This document shows positions 51,329 to 61,670 of a stretch of DNA of 64,000 bases, in pieces. The translations under genes and the position numbers were made by a program. The notes beneath the pieces are model-generated. The model saw nothing but the letters and a program-made list of their open reading frames with translations, searched no databases and had not been told where the DNA came from. The stretch covers positions 18,987,895 to 19,051,894 of the forward strand of contig NC_084767.1 in assembly GCF_028858725.1 (NCBI RefSeq), read 5' to 3'. The DNA is from Colius striatus (Eukaryota > Chordata > Aves > Coliiformes > Coliidae). The number at the start of each line of letters is the position of its first letter. Positions within the stretch are counted from its first letter, which is position 1.

Positions 51329-54231
51329 GTAGGTGTGGGGTGAGCTGAGTTTCAAAGGTTAAATGGGGATTTTCGATGTGTTCTGTGCTTGCAGTGTACT
51401 ATAAAAATACCTTATTTCTTTAGAGCTGTTGCTATTTTTGTCCTGATGGCTCTTCTCTTAAACTGTAGGAGCTTTTCATAACCTACTTCTCCTTGAATGA
51501 CATCAGATGTAGACTTCCCCACAGTCTGGGAACTGCCACACAAATAGTACTATGTTCAAGATGATAAGGCCGACTCATTCAGCTTCTAAGCTGTTCTAAG
51601 AAAGTGATTTAAAATGGTTAGGCATAATGGGCATATGGGCAATGTTTCCTTCTGCTGCCAATCTCGGTTCTGCTTTTCCAAGGCCATAAAAACACATTGT
51701 TGCAAGGAGGCTTGTAATGAAGTGCTAGAAGCCCGTAGCAAGGTGACTTTTCTCCTGAGAAGAGAAAGAATTGAAGAATTGAGACCCAAACATGTGAATG
51801 TCCTGAAGGGAAGAGTAGAACTACTTGTAAATTGGTCACTCTGTGACTTACCATGCTTTCATGGCTTTCTCAGACGTGGTCTGGTCACAGTAGCTCAAAG
51901 ACTCTGGCCTTTACTTCTACTTATGTGGCAGCTGACAAGTGATCTGAGTTCTCCTGACCTAGATTTTGTCACTTGGAAAGACAAGCAACCTTAAACACAA
52001 AATATCATTCTTGTCTATGGGAACAGCACTTTGAGACTGAGGTTCCGTTAAGAAGTATGAAATAAAAAACCCCCAAACAATGTTTATGACAAAAACTTCC
52101 TGGCGAAGTATAATCTACTGATTCTGAAATATACTCACAGTTAACAGCTAATATCACTAAATGTAGTAATATGTATCCTAAATGTAATAATAATTAAAGT
52201 AGCAGCTCCAATCTAAACCAACTTCCAACAATTATTGAGACTAAACAAATTCATGATTTTAGAAAAAAATTAATATAGGAAATAAAAGTTTATCAAGGTC
52301 TTGGCACAGGCTGCCCAGGGAGGGTGTGGAGTCTCCTTGCTTGGAGGTCTTCAAGACTCGCCTGGATACATTGCTGTGTGACCTGATCTAAGTTGACCTG
52401 CTTCTGCAGGGGAGTTGGACTAGATGATCTCTAAAGGTCCCTTCCAACCCTACCATTCGGTGATACAGATCCCTCATCTGATTTCTGATTATTTGGCCCA
52501 TGTAGGTTTGAAGTGATCAATTAATGTGGTCAAAAAAGAACAATTTCTAAATTATGGAAAGCATATACTGGTGAGTAGTGAAAAAAGCAATATATTAAAC
52601 ACATGATACATCCACATCTGGAAAATGGGACAGAAAATAGGTTTATCAGCCTCAAAATAAAGACGGAAATTGGAGCAGATTCACGGACTGTCAGAAAATT
52701 CTTACCATCAGAGGAAAAGAAAAAAGTAGTGTATTTTAGAGTAGGGGTGGATGAGACAGAAATATGCATTCAGAATAACTTGGAAGCTCTGCTTCACGAA
52801 AAAAGTGACAGTCAGGAAAGTGTAATAGTAGTGATAATAACTAAGTTTCTACCTTTCTATTACTCAGGCTTGTTGGCAGTTATTAGTAGGAAAAACCGTA
52901 AGAGAGGGAAGAATAACTAGGGATAATGCTAAAAAGCTCTGAAAACATCCACTTTAAAACTATTTCATGGCTTGTACAATCCAGAGTGTCTAGTTCCTGT
53001 TTCTTCATATCAACACTGAAAAGACAACTGCTAACTTCCTTCTGTACTGCTTTGTTAATGAAATGAATCATAATACCTCTTAAAACTGGGGGTGTGATTT
53101 CTTTACTTTTAAATGTTGTGTCCCTGCCCAAAGCAGAGATTCCATACAATAAAAGGGGAGGCATCTAAACTGGTTGCTTCTGCTGCTGAATTAGTTTTGT
53201 CTCTTCACTACATGGTAGTATTTATGTCTAGGTGGAAAATTAAGATACAATAACTCTACAAGATTTTGTTTCCTTTCTCAGGAGACTTTCACTCCGTGGA
53301 TTTACTCTTCAACCTGGATCGTGTTACTGCTCTAGAACACTTACTCAAGTCTGTCTTGCTCTATTCCTTTGACACATCACTTCCCATTTCTTCTTCCATT
53401 ACATGCATGTGCCATTTGTCTGTAAAGGAGCATGATTTTTCTAGCCAAGTGTGCCCCAGCATTTCGCACTCTATAGCTTTTACCCTGCACTTTGAAGTTA
53501 GAAAACGCAAGTGGGTTAAGATTGATGTGACTTCTTTTCTCCAGCCTCTAATTGCTACTAACAGGAGGAATATTCATATGGCAGTGAACTTCACTTGTCT
53601 GATGGGTGATCCACAGAACACTAAACTGGAGTATCCCATTAACATGGCACCAGTTCCCCCTTCTCTTCTTCTTTATCTGAATGATACCAGTGAGCAAGCT
53701 TATCACAGGTGGAACTCACTTAGACACAGAAGGAAAAACCCAGTGCGGCCCCGGCAAAGGAACAGTCCACGTGTCGATCCTTTGGGTGACAAAGGAAAGG
53801 AGAATCCACAGGGTAAAAGAGCCTCTCGACGGCGAAGAGATGAGAGTCTGAAAGAAGCACCAGCAATTCCACCTTCTAATTTGAGCGACTATTTCAAACA
53901 GTTTCTGTTTCCCCAAAATGAGTGTGAGCTTCACAATTTCCGTCTAAGTTTTAGCCAACTCAAGTGGGACAAATGGATCATAGCGCCGCACAGGTACAGC
54001 CCTCAGTACTGCAAAGGTGACTGCCCAAGGGTTGTTGGGCATCGTTATGGCTCTCCAGTACACACTATGGTTCAGAACATCATCTATGAGAAACTGGACT
54101 CCTCGGTTCCAAAGCCTTCCTGTGTTCCTGCTGAGTACAACCCACTGAGTGTCCTCACCATAGAGCCTGACGGCTCCATCGTCTACAAGGAGTATGAAGA
54201 TATGATAGCTACCAAGTGCACTTGTCGGTAG
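50899..54231 (+). CDS. GDF9: GDF9, growth differentiation factor 9
   Basis: Two exons, 50899-51328 and 53282-54231, join in phase 1 (AAAG|GTAGGT to TTTCTCAG|GA) into 459 aa, the usual GDF9 gene structure. GDF9 is an oocyte-secreted TGF-beta family factor that signals through BMPR2 and ALK5 to SMAD2/3 in granulosa cells. The N-terminus (MESTWRICVCFYCYFHWLS) is a signal peptide. The prodomain ends at a tetrabasic furin site, RRRR at residues 326-329, giving a 130-residue mature chain. That chain has six cysteines (358, 387, 391, 424, 456, 458). The seventh, inter-chain cysteine is replaced by Ser423, as in all GDF9/BMP15 proteins. Sequons are at N117, N246, N277 and N343. The ATG at 50899 is chosen over the GTG ten codons upstream because it starts the signal peptide. 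Confidence 0.97.
51329..53281 (+). other. GDF9: GDF9 intron 1
   Basis: About 1.95 kb, containing one CR1 fragment at 52297-52466. The short frames at 51614-51994 and 52603-52920 have no domain and no flanking splice pair, and I do not regard them as exons. Confidence 0.85.
52297..52466 (+). mobile_element. CR1 LINE 3' fragment, plus orientation, in GDF9 intron
   Basis: GGCACAGGCTGCCCAGGGAG, then GGAGTTGGACTAGATGATCT and CCTTCCAACCCTACCATTC, is the CR1 3' end, sense to GDF9. It is similar to the copy at 45966. Confidence 0.93.
53282..54231 (+). CDS. GDF9: GDF9 exon 2 (C-terminal prodomain and mature factor)
   Basis: The acceptor TTTCCTTTCTCAG precedes GAGACTTTCACTCC. The exon carries DFHSVDLLFNLDRVTALEHL, the RRRR cleavage site, the cystine-knot domain (QLKWDKWIIAPHRYSPQYCK, GDCPR) and the terminal TKCTCR before TAG. 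Confidence 0.97.
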
Positions 54232-54490
54232 TGGGTGAACCCAAATCGGTTTTACTCCAGGTTTGGGGATTTTTGCATTCTTGAAGTACCTGTGATCAAC
54301 TTGAGCAGCGTCTGTATAACTCTAATAGCTCTGTAAAACTGGTTTGGATTTAGCATGGAGTTAGTAGAAGGTGTTTACATCATAGCACATATTTTTGTAG
54401 CCACTCAGCCTTTCTAGAACGTGAAATGAAATGTAAATAATATATTTTAATCAGAGTAATTTTGCATTAAAAAAGGTGGAAAAGCTTTCA
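54232..54490 (+). promoter_or_regulatory. GDF9: GDF9 3' UTR with PUM site, CPE and ATTAAA
   Basis: Within 40 nt lie a Pumilio site TGTAAATA (54432-54439), a cytoplasmic polyadenylation element TTTTAAT (54445-54451) and the hexamer ATTAAA (54466-54471). This order and spacing is a known arrangement for translational control of maternal mRNAs. The 3' end near 54490 is inferred. Confidence 0.55.
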
Positions 54491-55249
54491 ACTATCAGAT
54501 GTCTATTTTAAGCTGTTTTGTCATAGATTAAAAAAAATCATGTCATGCATATCACTTGCACTTGATGCCTGCTAATCTTCCTCTACATAAAGAAACCTTT
54601 TGTGTGACACTTCCAGAACGTGTCTGCAAAGAAAGTCTTTAATGTTAAAATCACTTTCTCAGTTTTCCATTTTTGCTACCACATTCCCAGTTTCCCTAAG
54701 CGAGAAGACAACTCTTCCTCACAGCTCTGTAAAAAGTTACAAGGTTGTTTCTTGCTTAGCTTCTGTTTAACTCTTTGGGCTTTCTCAACAATGGGGAGCG
54801 GAGAAGCTGCTAAAAACAGAAAGTCTTGATCTAATTCAGGAACAAAGCACATGGTGCTTGTGGGGTGAGGCCACAGGATCCTACATGTTGAACTACATTG
54901 CTACTTGCTTATGAATTGCAGGGACATGTTTGATGCTGTTGACTTGAGTGGGGAAGCTTTTAGAAGCCTATTAATTTAAATGCTGTTGATTTAGTAGCCT
55001 GAAAAGGCAGGTCCATAGCCTTATTTCCTCGGGCAATAAGGTTGTTGGGAGCAGTGTCTCAATCCTGTATGTTCTCAAACCAAATTTTTGCTGCTTCATT
55101 TTTGTCCTAGACGTCTTTCAAGAGTTACGTCAAAAACCTTGTTTCAGGCTGGGCACCTAAGGTAAGAGGGTGTTAGGTGGGGCTCGCACACAAAAGAACA
55201 GCTGCGGTGGAGATTTTTATTAAGCAGCTTGATGTGTCTCAGCAAGGCA
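54491..55249. other. GDF9-UQCRQ intergenic spacer
   Basis: About 0.76 kb with no supported gene, RNA or repeat. It ends where a CR1 remnant begins. Confidence 0.45.
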
Positions 55250-55470
55250 GCGGAGCTGGGACAGGCGCTGTGAGGGAGCGCCTGAGGGACCTGGGAGCGT
55301 TCAGCCTGGAGAAAAGGAGGCTGAGGGGAGACGTGGTCAGTCTGCCAGGACGTTGCGGCGGGGGGGAGTCGATGTCTTCTTCCCAGGTGACGGGACGAGA
55401 GAAATCAGCCTCAACTTGTGCGAGGGGAGGGTTAGGTGGGACATGAGGTACAAACCCCTTTGTGCGTGAG
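55250..55470 (+). mobile_element. CR1 LINE internal fragment next to UQCRQ promoter
   Basis: GGACCTGGGAGCGTTCAGCC, then TGGAGAAAAGGAGGCTGAGG, and later TCTTCTTCCCAGGTGACGGG and GAGGGGAGGGTTAGGTGGGA, follow the order of the CR1 3' half. The terminal tail is missing, so the fragment is cut at both ends. It stops about 20 bp before the palindrome at 55491. Confidence 0.8.
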
Positions 55471-55479
55471 TGGACGAAC

Positions 55480-55760
55480 AGAGCTAAAGGCCGCCGCCCG
55501 CCCCGGAGGCGGAAGCGGCATCTTCGATGCCGCTTCCGCCTCCGGGGCGGACGGCGGCAGAGGCGTTGAACGGGAAAGGTGACACAGGGACGCCATGGGC
55601 CTTCACTTCGGTAACCTGGCTCGTGTTCGCCATGTCATCACCTACAGCCTTTCCCCTTTCGAGCAACGCGCTTTCCCTAACGTCTTCTCCCATGGGTTGC
55701 CCAACGTCTGGCGCCGTTTCAGATCCCAGGTCTTCAAGGTGACGCCCCGTGAGTATGGAA
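55480..55760 (+). promoter_or_regulatory. UQCRQ: UQCRQ CpG island and promoter
   Basis: A CpG-rich segment covers about 115 bp upstream of the ATG and all of coding exon 1. There is no TATA box, as expected for a housekeeping respiratory gene. The upstream part is dominated by a 67-bp palindrome with opposed GGAA cores (55511-55514 on plus, 55534-55537 on minus), compatible with ETS/GABP (NRF-2) binding, a known regulator of OXPHOS genes. Confidence 0.7.
55491..55557. repeat. Near-perfect 32-bp inverted repeat, 3-bp loop
   Basis: The left arm 55491-55522 and right arm 55526-55557 pair at 31 of 32 positions around the loop TTC. The single mismatch lies near the outer end (the A at 55551). The arms are about 80% G+C and contain GGCGGAAGCGG on one strand and its complement on the other. 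The structure lies 38 bp before the UQCRQ start codon. Confidence 0.95.
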
Positions 55761-56061
55761 GGGGGAGGTAGGGGAGGGAAGAGACTCAGGGGATGGAGGT
55801 TTTCGGGTTGGTTTGTGTTTTTTTTACCCCTCAGCATCGTTATACCGGGGAGGGGGGAGGCGGCTGTGTAATGGTGGCCGCGTGAAGTGCTGTTTCTTGT
55901 CCCAGTTTCGTGGCTGTGCTGTTGTTGTTGCAGTGCGGCTTGTGAGTTGTCTCCTTTCCTTTGCAGCTTTTATAGCCGCCTATCTCCTTTACTCCTGGGG
56001 AACGCAAGAGTTTGAGAGGCTGAAGAGGAAGAACCCTGCCGACTATGAAAACGACCAGTAA
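55595..56061 (+). CDS. UQCRQ: UQCRQ, cytochrome b-c1 complex subunit 8
   Basis: Coding exons 55595-55748 and 55967-56061 join in phase 1 (GACGCCCC|GTGAGT to CCTTTGCAG|CT) into 82 aa, the same length as the human protein. It is a small inner-membrane subunit of respiratory complex III that helps bind cytochrome b during assembly. Visible family blocks are [40 protein letters not shown], one membrane helix ([12 protein letters not shown]) and the basic end [16 protein letters not shown]. It starts about 1.4 kb after GDF9 ends, on the same strand. Confidence 0.97.
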
Positions 56062-56165
56062 TCAAATTAATGAGGAGATTGTTACCTCACATGGATTATC
56101 GACCTGGTGTTGCTAAACTTGTTCACATGACTAGAAGGGCATTAAGAGGAAGATAAGTCTTGTCT

Positions 56166-56171
56166 AATAAA
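56166..56171 (+). terminator. UQCRQ: UQCRQ poly(A) signal AATAAA
   Basis: AATAAA lies 104 nt after the stop, in TGTCTAATAAACCG. Confidence 0.8.
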
Positions 56172-56596
56172 CCGTAACTTTGCCCTGTGACTTTGTGTGA
56201 TGTCTCTGTCTTGAGAGGTTTGAGGTAGGTAACATCAAGATCTCTGTCTGGTTCACTCTGTGCAGGGAGATAACCAGGCTAAAGTTCTGTATGCTCAGAC
56301 TCTTTTACATTAGAAACTTTCCAGCCTTTTTGGCTCCTCTCTTCTCAGTGTAAGGAATGTTATGAGGGCTACCTTGAGCTGGGGGTGATTTGAAACAACA
56401 GCTCATTTTTCCTTTTATCTTTCCATCACTGTCCACTTCTTTTTCCTGTAGCCTTGAGATTTGTGAAAAAAACAAACAGTCTGTCTGACTTGGGATTGAC
56501 CAAAACTGCATGAGCTAGCTGATGGCTCACGACTGAGTGTGGACCTTGACCCTTGCATGGAGGCTCACTCTTCACAGGGAGCCCCATGCAGAAGAC

Positions 56597-56852
56597 AAGG
56601 GCCAATGGGTCCAAGCTGCCACAAGAGAGGTTTAATCTCAATGTAAGACACAGATTTTTTTTTTTTACCACGAGAACAATCAATCACTGAAACAACCTCC
56701 CTGGGGACACAGTGGGGTCACCAGCTGTAGGTTTTCAAGTGGAGACTGGACAGAGGGCCAGGTAACCACATCTGGGCTCTCTGCCAACAAAAGGCTGGAC
56801 CAGATGATCTTTCAAGGTCACTCCCAACCTGGGCTGTGCTGTGATTCTAATT
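56597..56852 (+). mobile_element. Diverged CR1 LINE 3' fragment, plus orientation
   Basis: CCAAGCTGCCACAAGAGAGG, then CTGAAACAACCTCCCTGGGG and GGACCAGATGATCTTTCAAG, with CAACCTGGGCTGTGCTGTGA at the end, match an older CR1 subfamily. The left edge is approximate. Confidence 0.8.
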
Positions 56853-59800
56853 AACTAGCTGTATTAATTAATGTTAAGTGGATGCTTAACTGCCCTTCTG
56901 GTATCTGATTAGTATTAGTAGGCTGGAGTAGAAGGTTCTTGGAAACTTTGAGAAGAAACAAGATTGTTTAATACCTCAAAATGATTTAAAAACAAATGCT
57001 AGTAATAAAATTACTAAGTATGTGACAAAGAAATTCACCCTGTGGCTCTAAATATATAAACAAGCTCTGCTGTTGGCAGTCCAGTTGCTGTTGGCTTTAT
57101 CCTTTTTTTAACCTTTCAGTCTCCCTCTGACTGCCTAAAGCTCGTGTCCTGTGTCAAGCAACGTGTTTATCTGTGTGTCATGCTATTCCTGCAGCTGGCA
57201 CTGAGAGTTTTATCTTATCCCTGGGGCAGGAGCGATGTTTCCTTTGTTTGTTTCTCAGGGCTGGGCTGTCTGAAGATACAGATGCTCAGCCTCTCACTTC
57301 AGGAAGCTGGGGGGCATGCAGTTTTTAGAGTTGAATGCTTTATTCTGTAGAGACTCAACATTCGTTTAAAAAGCACAGGAGACTAAAGTCTTGGGGGTGT
57401 TCCTGATCTTCCAGTGTTCACTCCAAGCACAGCTTGAAGGTAGCATGAACAGGAGTGATACAAGTCATCCAGTGCTGCAAGTTGTGCCACAAATACTCCT
57501 TAAATTTAACTCTGCGTTTCAGTTTATTCTTAACTTTCTAGGCAGCTTCAAGCAAATGGGAAGCAACGAATTAGCTACTAGGATGTTAAGAGCTGGCACA
57601 GCTGGAGGCAGTCCAGCCTCCAGCTTCAGTCAAACCTCTACTTTTGTCCTGCTTATTGAGCTTCTAAGAGCACCAGCAGCTGCTGATGGGCACCTGAACT
57701 ATGGCACGTGTGAACTCAGTGCATTTTGTCCTGGCAGCTCTGCTGAAGGTGAGCAGCTATCTTGGTCCCACTCACAAGGTCTTTGCCCCCATTCACAGAC
57801 AGCTGAACTGTGCCCGAACCCGCTGCTAGACTACTGTAAACAGTACAGCACCTTTCCCTAGGCCCTGGCAGCTCAGCCCTGCAGCAATGTCAGCAGGAGG
57901 TGGCGGGCAGGATGGGCCTCCTGGCTCCAGCACCAGCGCAGGCCCTGCTGAGGACTGCACATCCCAACAGAGAGGGCTCCTGTAGGACATGTGGCATCGG
58001 GCCTTCAGCTGATGGGGGTTCTAGAATCTGAAAAAGCTGTTTGAACATTTTGTAGTTGTCTAATTTACTTGTCCATTTGGTAAACATTAGAAGTGGCAAC
58101 AAAGCAACAGCTCGTGTCTTTTTTTTCCTAACCTGCACCTTGGCTGTGGCTTTTTCCTGGTGTGCTGGACTTACATTTGAAAATATGGGTTCAATTTTAT
58201 TCTTTTTTCCCCAGTTTCTTGCAGAGAGTAAACAGATTGCTGCCCAAAAGAGATATGCTGATGCTATTAGTAACTCAGAAGGACACAGTACAAGTTTGAC
58301 GTATCATCACAAAGTACTGGTCTCACCCAGCCAAAAAAAGCTGAGAAGTGACGCCTTGCAGAGGCCACTGCTGTCAGAGCTGTCACTTCAGTCTGAGTTC
58401 CACAGATGAATTAAGACTACTGCTGCTGCCTCTTCTTTTCCTTTCCCTGCACTGTGCCTGGTGAAACTGCACAAATTGGAACTCAGATGCACATAAAGGA
58501 AGGACATCATGGGAAAAACAGTCAAACGTAAGCGAAACTTCCAAGTTTGGCTACTTGATGGGCCATGATTTACCATTTCCTTCCCTTCATAAGGCCCAGG
58601 AAGGTGAAATAAGGAAGGGTGTTGATTCCTCTTCCCAGGGAAGCCAGAGAAACAGGGCAGAAGGAGTGTAAGAACCCTAGGAAAGGAACAGATTTTCCAA
58701 CGGTGGTTGCAGACAATATGCCAGAAATGGTTTTTCTTTAATGCCAGTGAAGTTTGGGCTACGTGGTAATCACCTGTAGACAGGAACTTGACAGCATGGC
58801 ATTATCTTAATCTAGGTAACTTGCCTTCCACGCTGGCACTCAGGCCTCCATATTAAGCAATCGCAGAAGATGGCAGCCTGTTCCATCCAGAGGTGTAGTT
58901 ACAATTAACTAAAACATTGGTTGCTATTTTATACAGTATCTCCATCCTTGAAGTAACTTAGAACATAAAGTACTCCAAAACCTACATGCACTTGACATGA
59001 GTAAGTTGGTGGTGTCTTTGTGTTACTCTGCAATCTCGAAAGTCGTGTGCCTGACAGACAGTGTGTGTGTGGGATGGATGTGGGAGCCAAGTGCCCAAGA
59101 CAGCACCAAGGAGGAGGAGGAGGAGTGATTAAGGTCCATTTAGACAGACACTTGTTCCACGTGTCCTGATGTCTGTAAGCTGAGTAGATTATAGGGAAGG
59201 TGAGAGCTAACAGCTTTACTCAAGCATCCTTTTCTCAAAGCTGTTGTCATCTCAGTTCACAATTGATTCCTCTTAATTACAAACTGCCCATCCACATTGA
59301 TGGGAGCTGCTGGCACCTTGCTAAAGACCAATTGTGAGTTATGCTACATGGCACAGGGCAGACTATAGCACAGACAGCTCAGCTAGAGACCAGAGTCCTG
59401 CCACATGGAGCAACTCTGCTCTAGAAAACTCTTGCAGGAGTTTCTTCTATTTTTGGGATGAGCTGTCTAGAAATTATCTTTAACTACTACTCATTAGGAT
59501 CCTCGAAAGGCCTATTCTTTACCATTCAGAGCATAGTTTTTGCATTCCCTAACACATCTGAACAGCTTTTCGTCTACTTTTTGAGTGCCATCTGCATGGA
59601 AAGGAGGGTTAAGTAACTTCCTCGTGATTCTTTCATGTGCCAGGAATGAGAATCATGATCAAACGTATGATTCTCTGCTCCAAATAAGCTTGATAAGACA
59701 ATACTTCCCCCCCAGGTGACAATGCTGCACACGTGAACGTCACAGAAGTTAAATAAGGTTACAGCTTTTAATCTTCACCATACTTTGGGCCAACCACCCT

Positions 59801-60037
59801 TTTCCTTAAAAGTGCACCATGGGGTTCTGGTAATGCATTAGGTAGGCTTTAAAAAAAGGAACAGTTGGCACAAAGGATATGCTGATCAGACAAAGTACAA
59901 GTGGAAGGAGAGTAAATCATTAGCTAGACAGACAGGCCTTGAACCAGATCACTTCAGCAGATGCTAACTTAGTAATTCCCTCTTGCTCCAAAACGAACTT
60001 TGTTCCCATAATGACTGACAGCTGATGCAATAAAGTC
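56853..60037. other. UQCRQ-LEAP2 intergenic, no supported gene
   Basis: About 3.2 kb. A frame at 57391-57861 has no motif or splice sites and is rejected. A 64-codon frame at 58215-58409 follows a strong acceptor (TTTTTTCCCCAG) but has no known partner exon. A short GAG triplet run lies near 59110. The last 100 bp should include LEAP2 control elements. Confidence 0.45.
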
Positions 60038-60045
60038 TATAAAAA
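60038..60045 (+). promoter_or_regulatory. LEAP2: LEAP2 TATA box
   Basis: TATAAAAA lies 103 bp before the LEAP2 start codon. It predicts transcription start near 60068 and a 5' UTR of about 70 nt, consistent with a tissue-restricted, TATA-driven gene. Confidence 0.65.
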
Positions 60046-60140
60046 TCTAGCTGAAGCCTGGGAAGTTCTATTTGGGGCTATTCCTACCTCCTCCGCCCAA
60101 GGCTGATCCTACAGCTGAAGCGACAGCTCATCCTGTGAAG

Positions 60141-61670
60141 ATGCACAGTTGGAAAATGATGGCAGTCATCTTGCTCTGCTCACTGCTGCTCAGCCAGGTA
60201 AACAGAGACTACTATTTAGAGCGCTAATTCAAATGGTCTGGTGGTTAATAGCTGTCAGGATTTGCAGGGATAAGAGTAACAGTCAGGAGTTGGAGGGAAC
60301 TGTAGAGCTCTTACAGGACTCAACATCATGAACAAGTAGAGCAACTACTCACCAAACACTGAGTTGCTCCAAGACATATCTCAGCAAGTAACTGCCTTCC
60401 GTCCCAAGATGAAAAACAGAGTTATTTTTATACTTCTTATGCTATGATTGAAAATGAGAAAGGTTTCAAGTTCTTCACTTCAAATTAAGACTCCTGTCCT
60501 TAGCCTCAGAATGACCCACTGCTTACAGCCGCTGCACGTTGTGACAGCTCCCACCTCGTTTCAGTTCCAGGCCCACTGCGCCTCCCTGCACCCACAGCCT
60601 CAGCTGACGCGGCAGCGGCGGATGACGCCCTTCTGGAGAGGAGTCTCCCTCAGACCCATCGGAGCCTCCTGTAGGGATAACAGCGAATGCATTACGATGC
60701 TGTGCAGGTAACAAATCTTCATCAGGGCTCCAGCTCAGAGACACTTATGTTTCATTATGTAGAGGAAACTCCCACTTACTGTCACCCAAACGAGATACAG
60801 TTAATTCTGTGCATATAGAAGATACCAGGAACAAGGATGGGGCAATAGATTTAGACATCTTTTGTAAGCAGCGCAAACAGAGCAGAGTCCAAGTGCCATT
60901 GATGACAAGTCTTAGTCCTTTTGTTGCAACTTCAAATAACCTGTCTTCAAAAAAGAGCATGAGATTCTAGACAGCTTTTAGGCAACCACTTAAGAGACCT
61001 TATATTTAAGCCTTCTTAAAGGCAATACCATTTGCTTTGAGACATGTATGAGTTAAGAGCAGTATTGTACTCTAAGTTACCACTTGAAGGCAATTACTTA
61101 TAGTATCAGAAGCCACCTACTTCTCATGAGCACTACAGATGAGCAAATTGTCCAACTACATATAGTTAAATTGATTAGTTGCAATTACTGCTGACTGAAA
61201 GGTGCTTTTGTGTGGCACCAACTGTAGACATGCCAGAAAGCAAACAGACAGTAGAATATACCCATTTTCTACTAGAGGTAAATTTAATAGGCATGGGTAG
61301 TCAGGCTGCTATTTTGCTTGCATTTAAAACGCATCATTTGATTAATATATGTGAAATATAACAGCAGCTACAGGAAGAGACAAGGTACAGGCTGCACCAC
61401 AGCCTGACCACAGAGCCCTAGGTAACAGCCATTTTAGATGTGTTATGCAAAGAGCATAAAATAAATAAAAATGAGCTAAAGAGAGTTAAAGAGACGAATA
61501 CCAGATGTACGGCTCCTTGAGGTACACTGAGCATTGCTGTACAGCTGAGGGGAGGAATACAGCTAGGGATGTATCTGAGGATGGAGCTGGCAGGCAAGCT
61601 GGCAGTGCCTGACAATGTTGTTGTTTTTTCCAGGAAGAACCAATGTTTCCTGAGAACAGCCTCAGAGTGA
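60141..61670 (+). CDS. LEAP2: LEAP2, liver-enriched antimicrobial peptide 2
   Basis: Exons 60141-60197, 60565-60707 and 61634-61670 join in phases 0 and 2 into 78 aa. Exon 1 is the signal peptide [19 protein letters not shown]. Exon 2 carries the propeptide, the furin site RQRR (residues 35-38) and the mature start [17 protein letters not shown]. Exon 3 ends [11 protein letters not shown]. The mature 40-mer has the four LEAP2 cysteines at mature positions 17, 23, 28 and 33 (disulfides 17-28 and 23-33). LEAP2 is secreted by liver and intestine, blocks the ghrelin receptor GHSR in mammals through its N-terminal MTPFWRG, and is antimicrobial in vitro. The GHSR-binding end is intact. Splice sites are CAG|GTAAAC, CGTTTCAG, CAG|GTAACA and TTTTTTCCAG. 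Confidence 0.97.

Noticed and set aside
57391-57861. 156-codon plus frame between UQCRQ and LEAP2
   Set aside because: It has no recognisable motif, no splice context and no regulatory features. It is probably chance.
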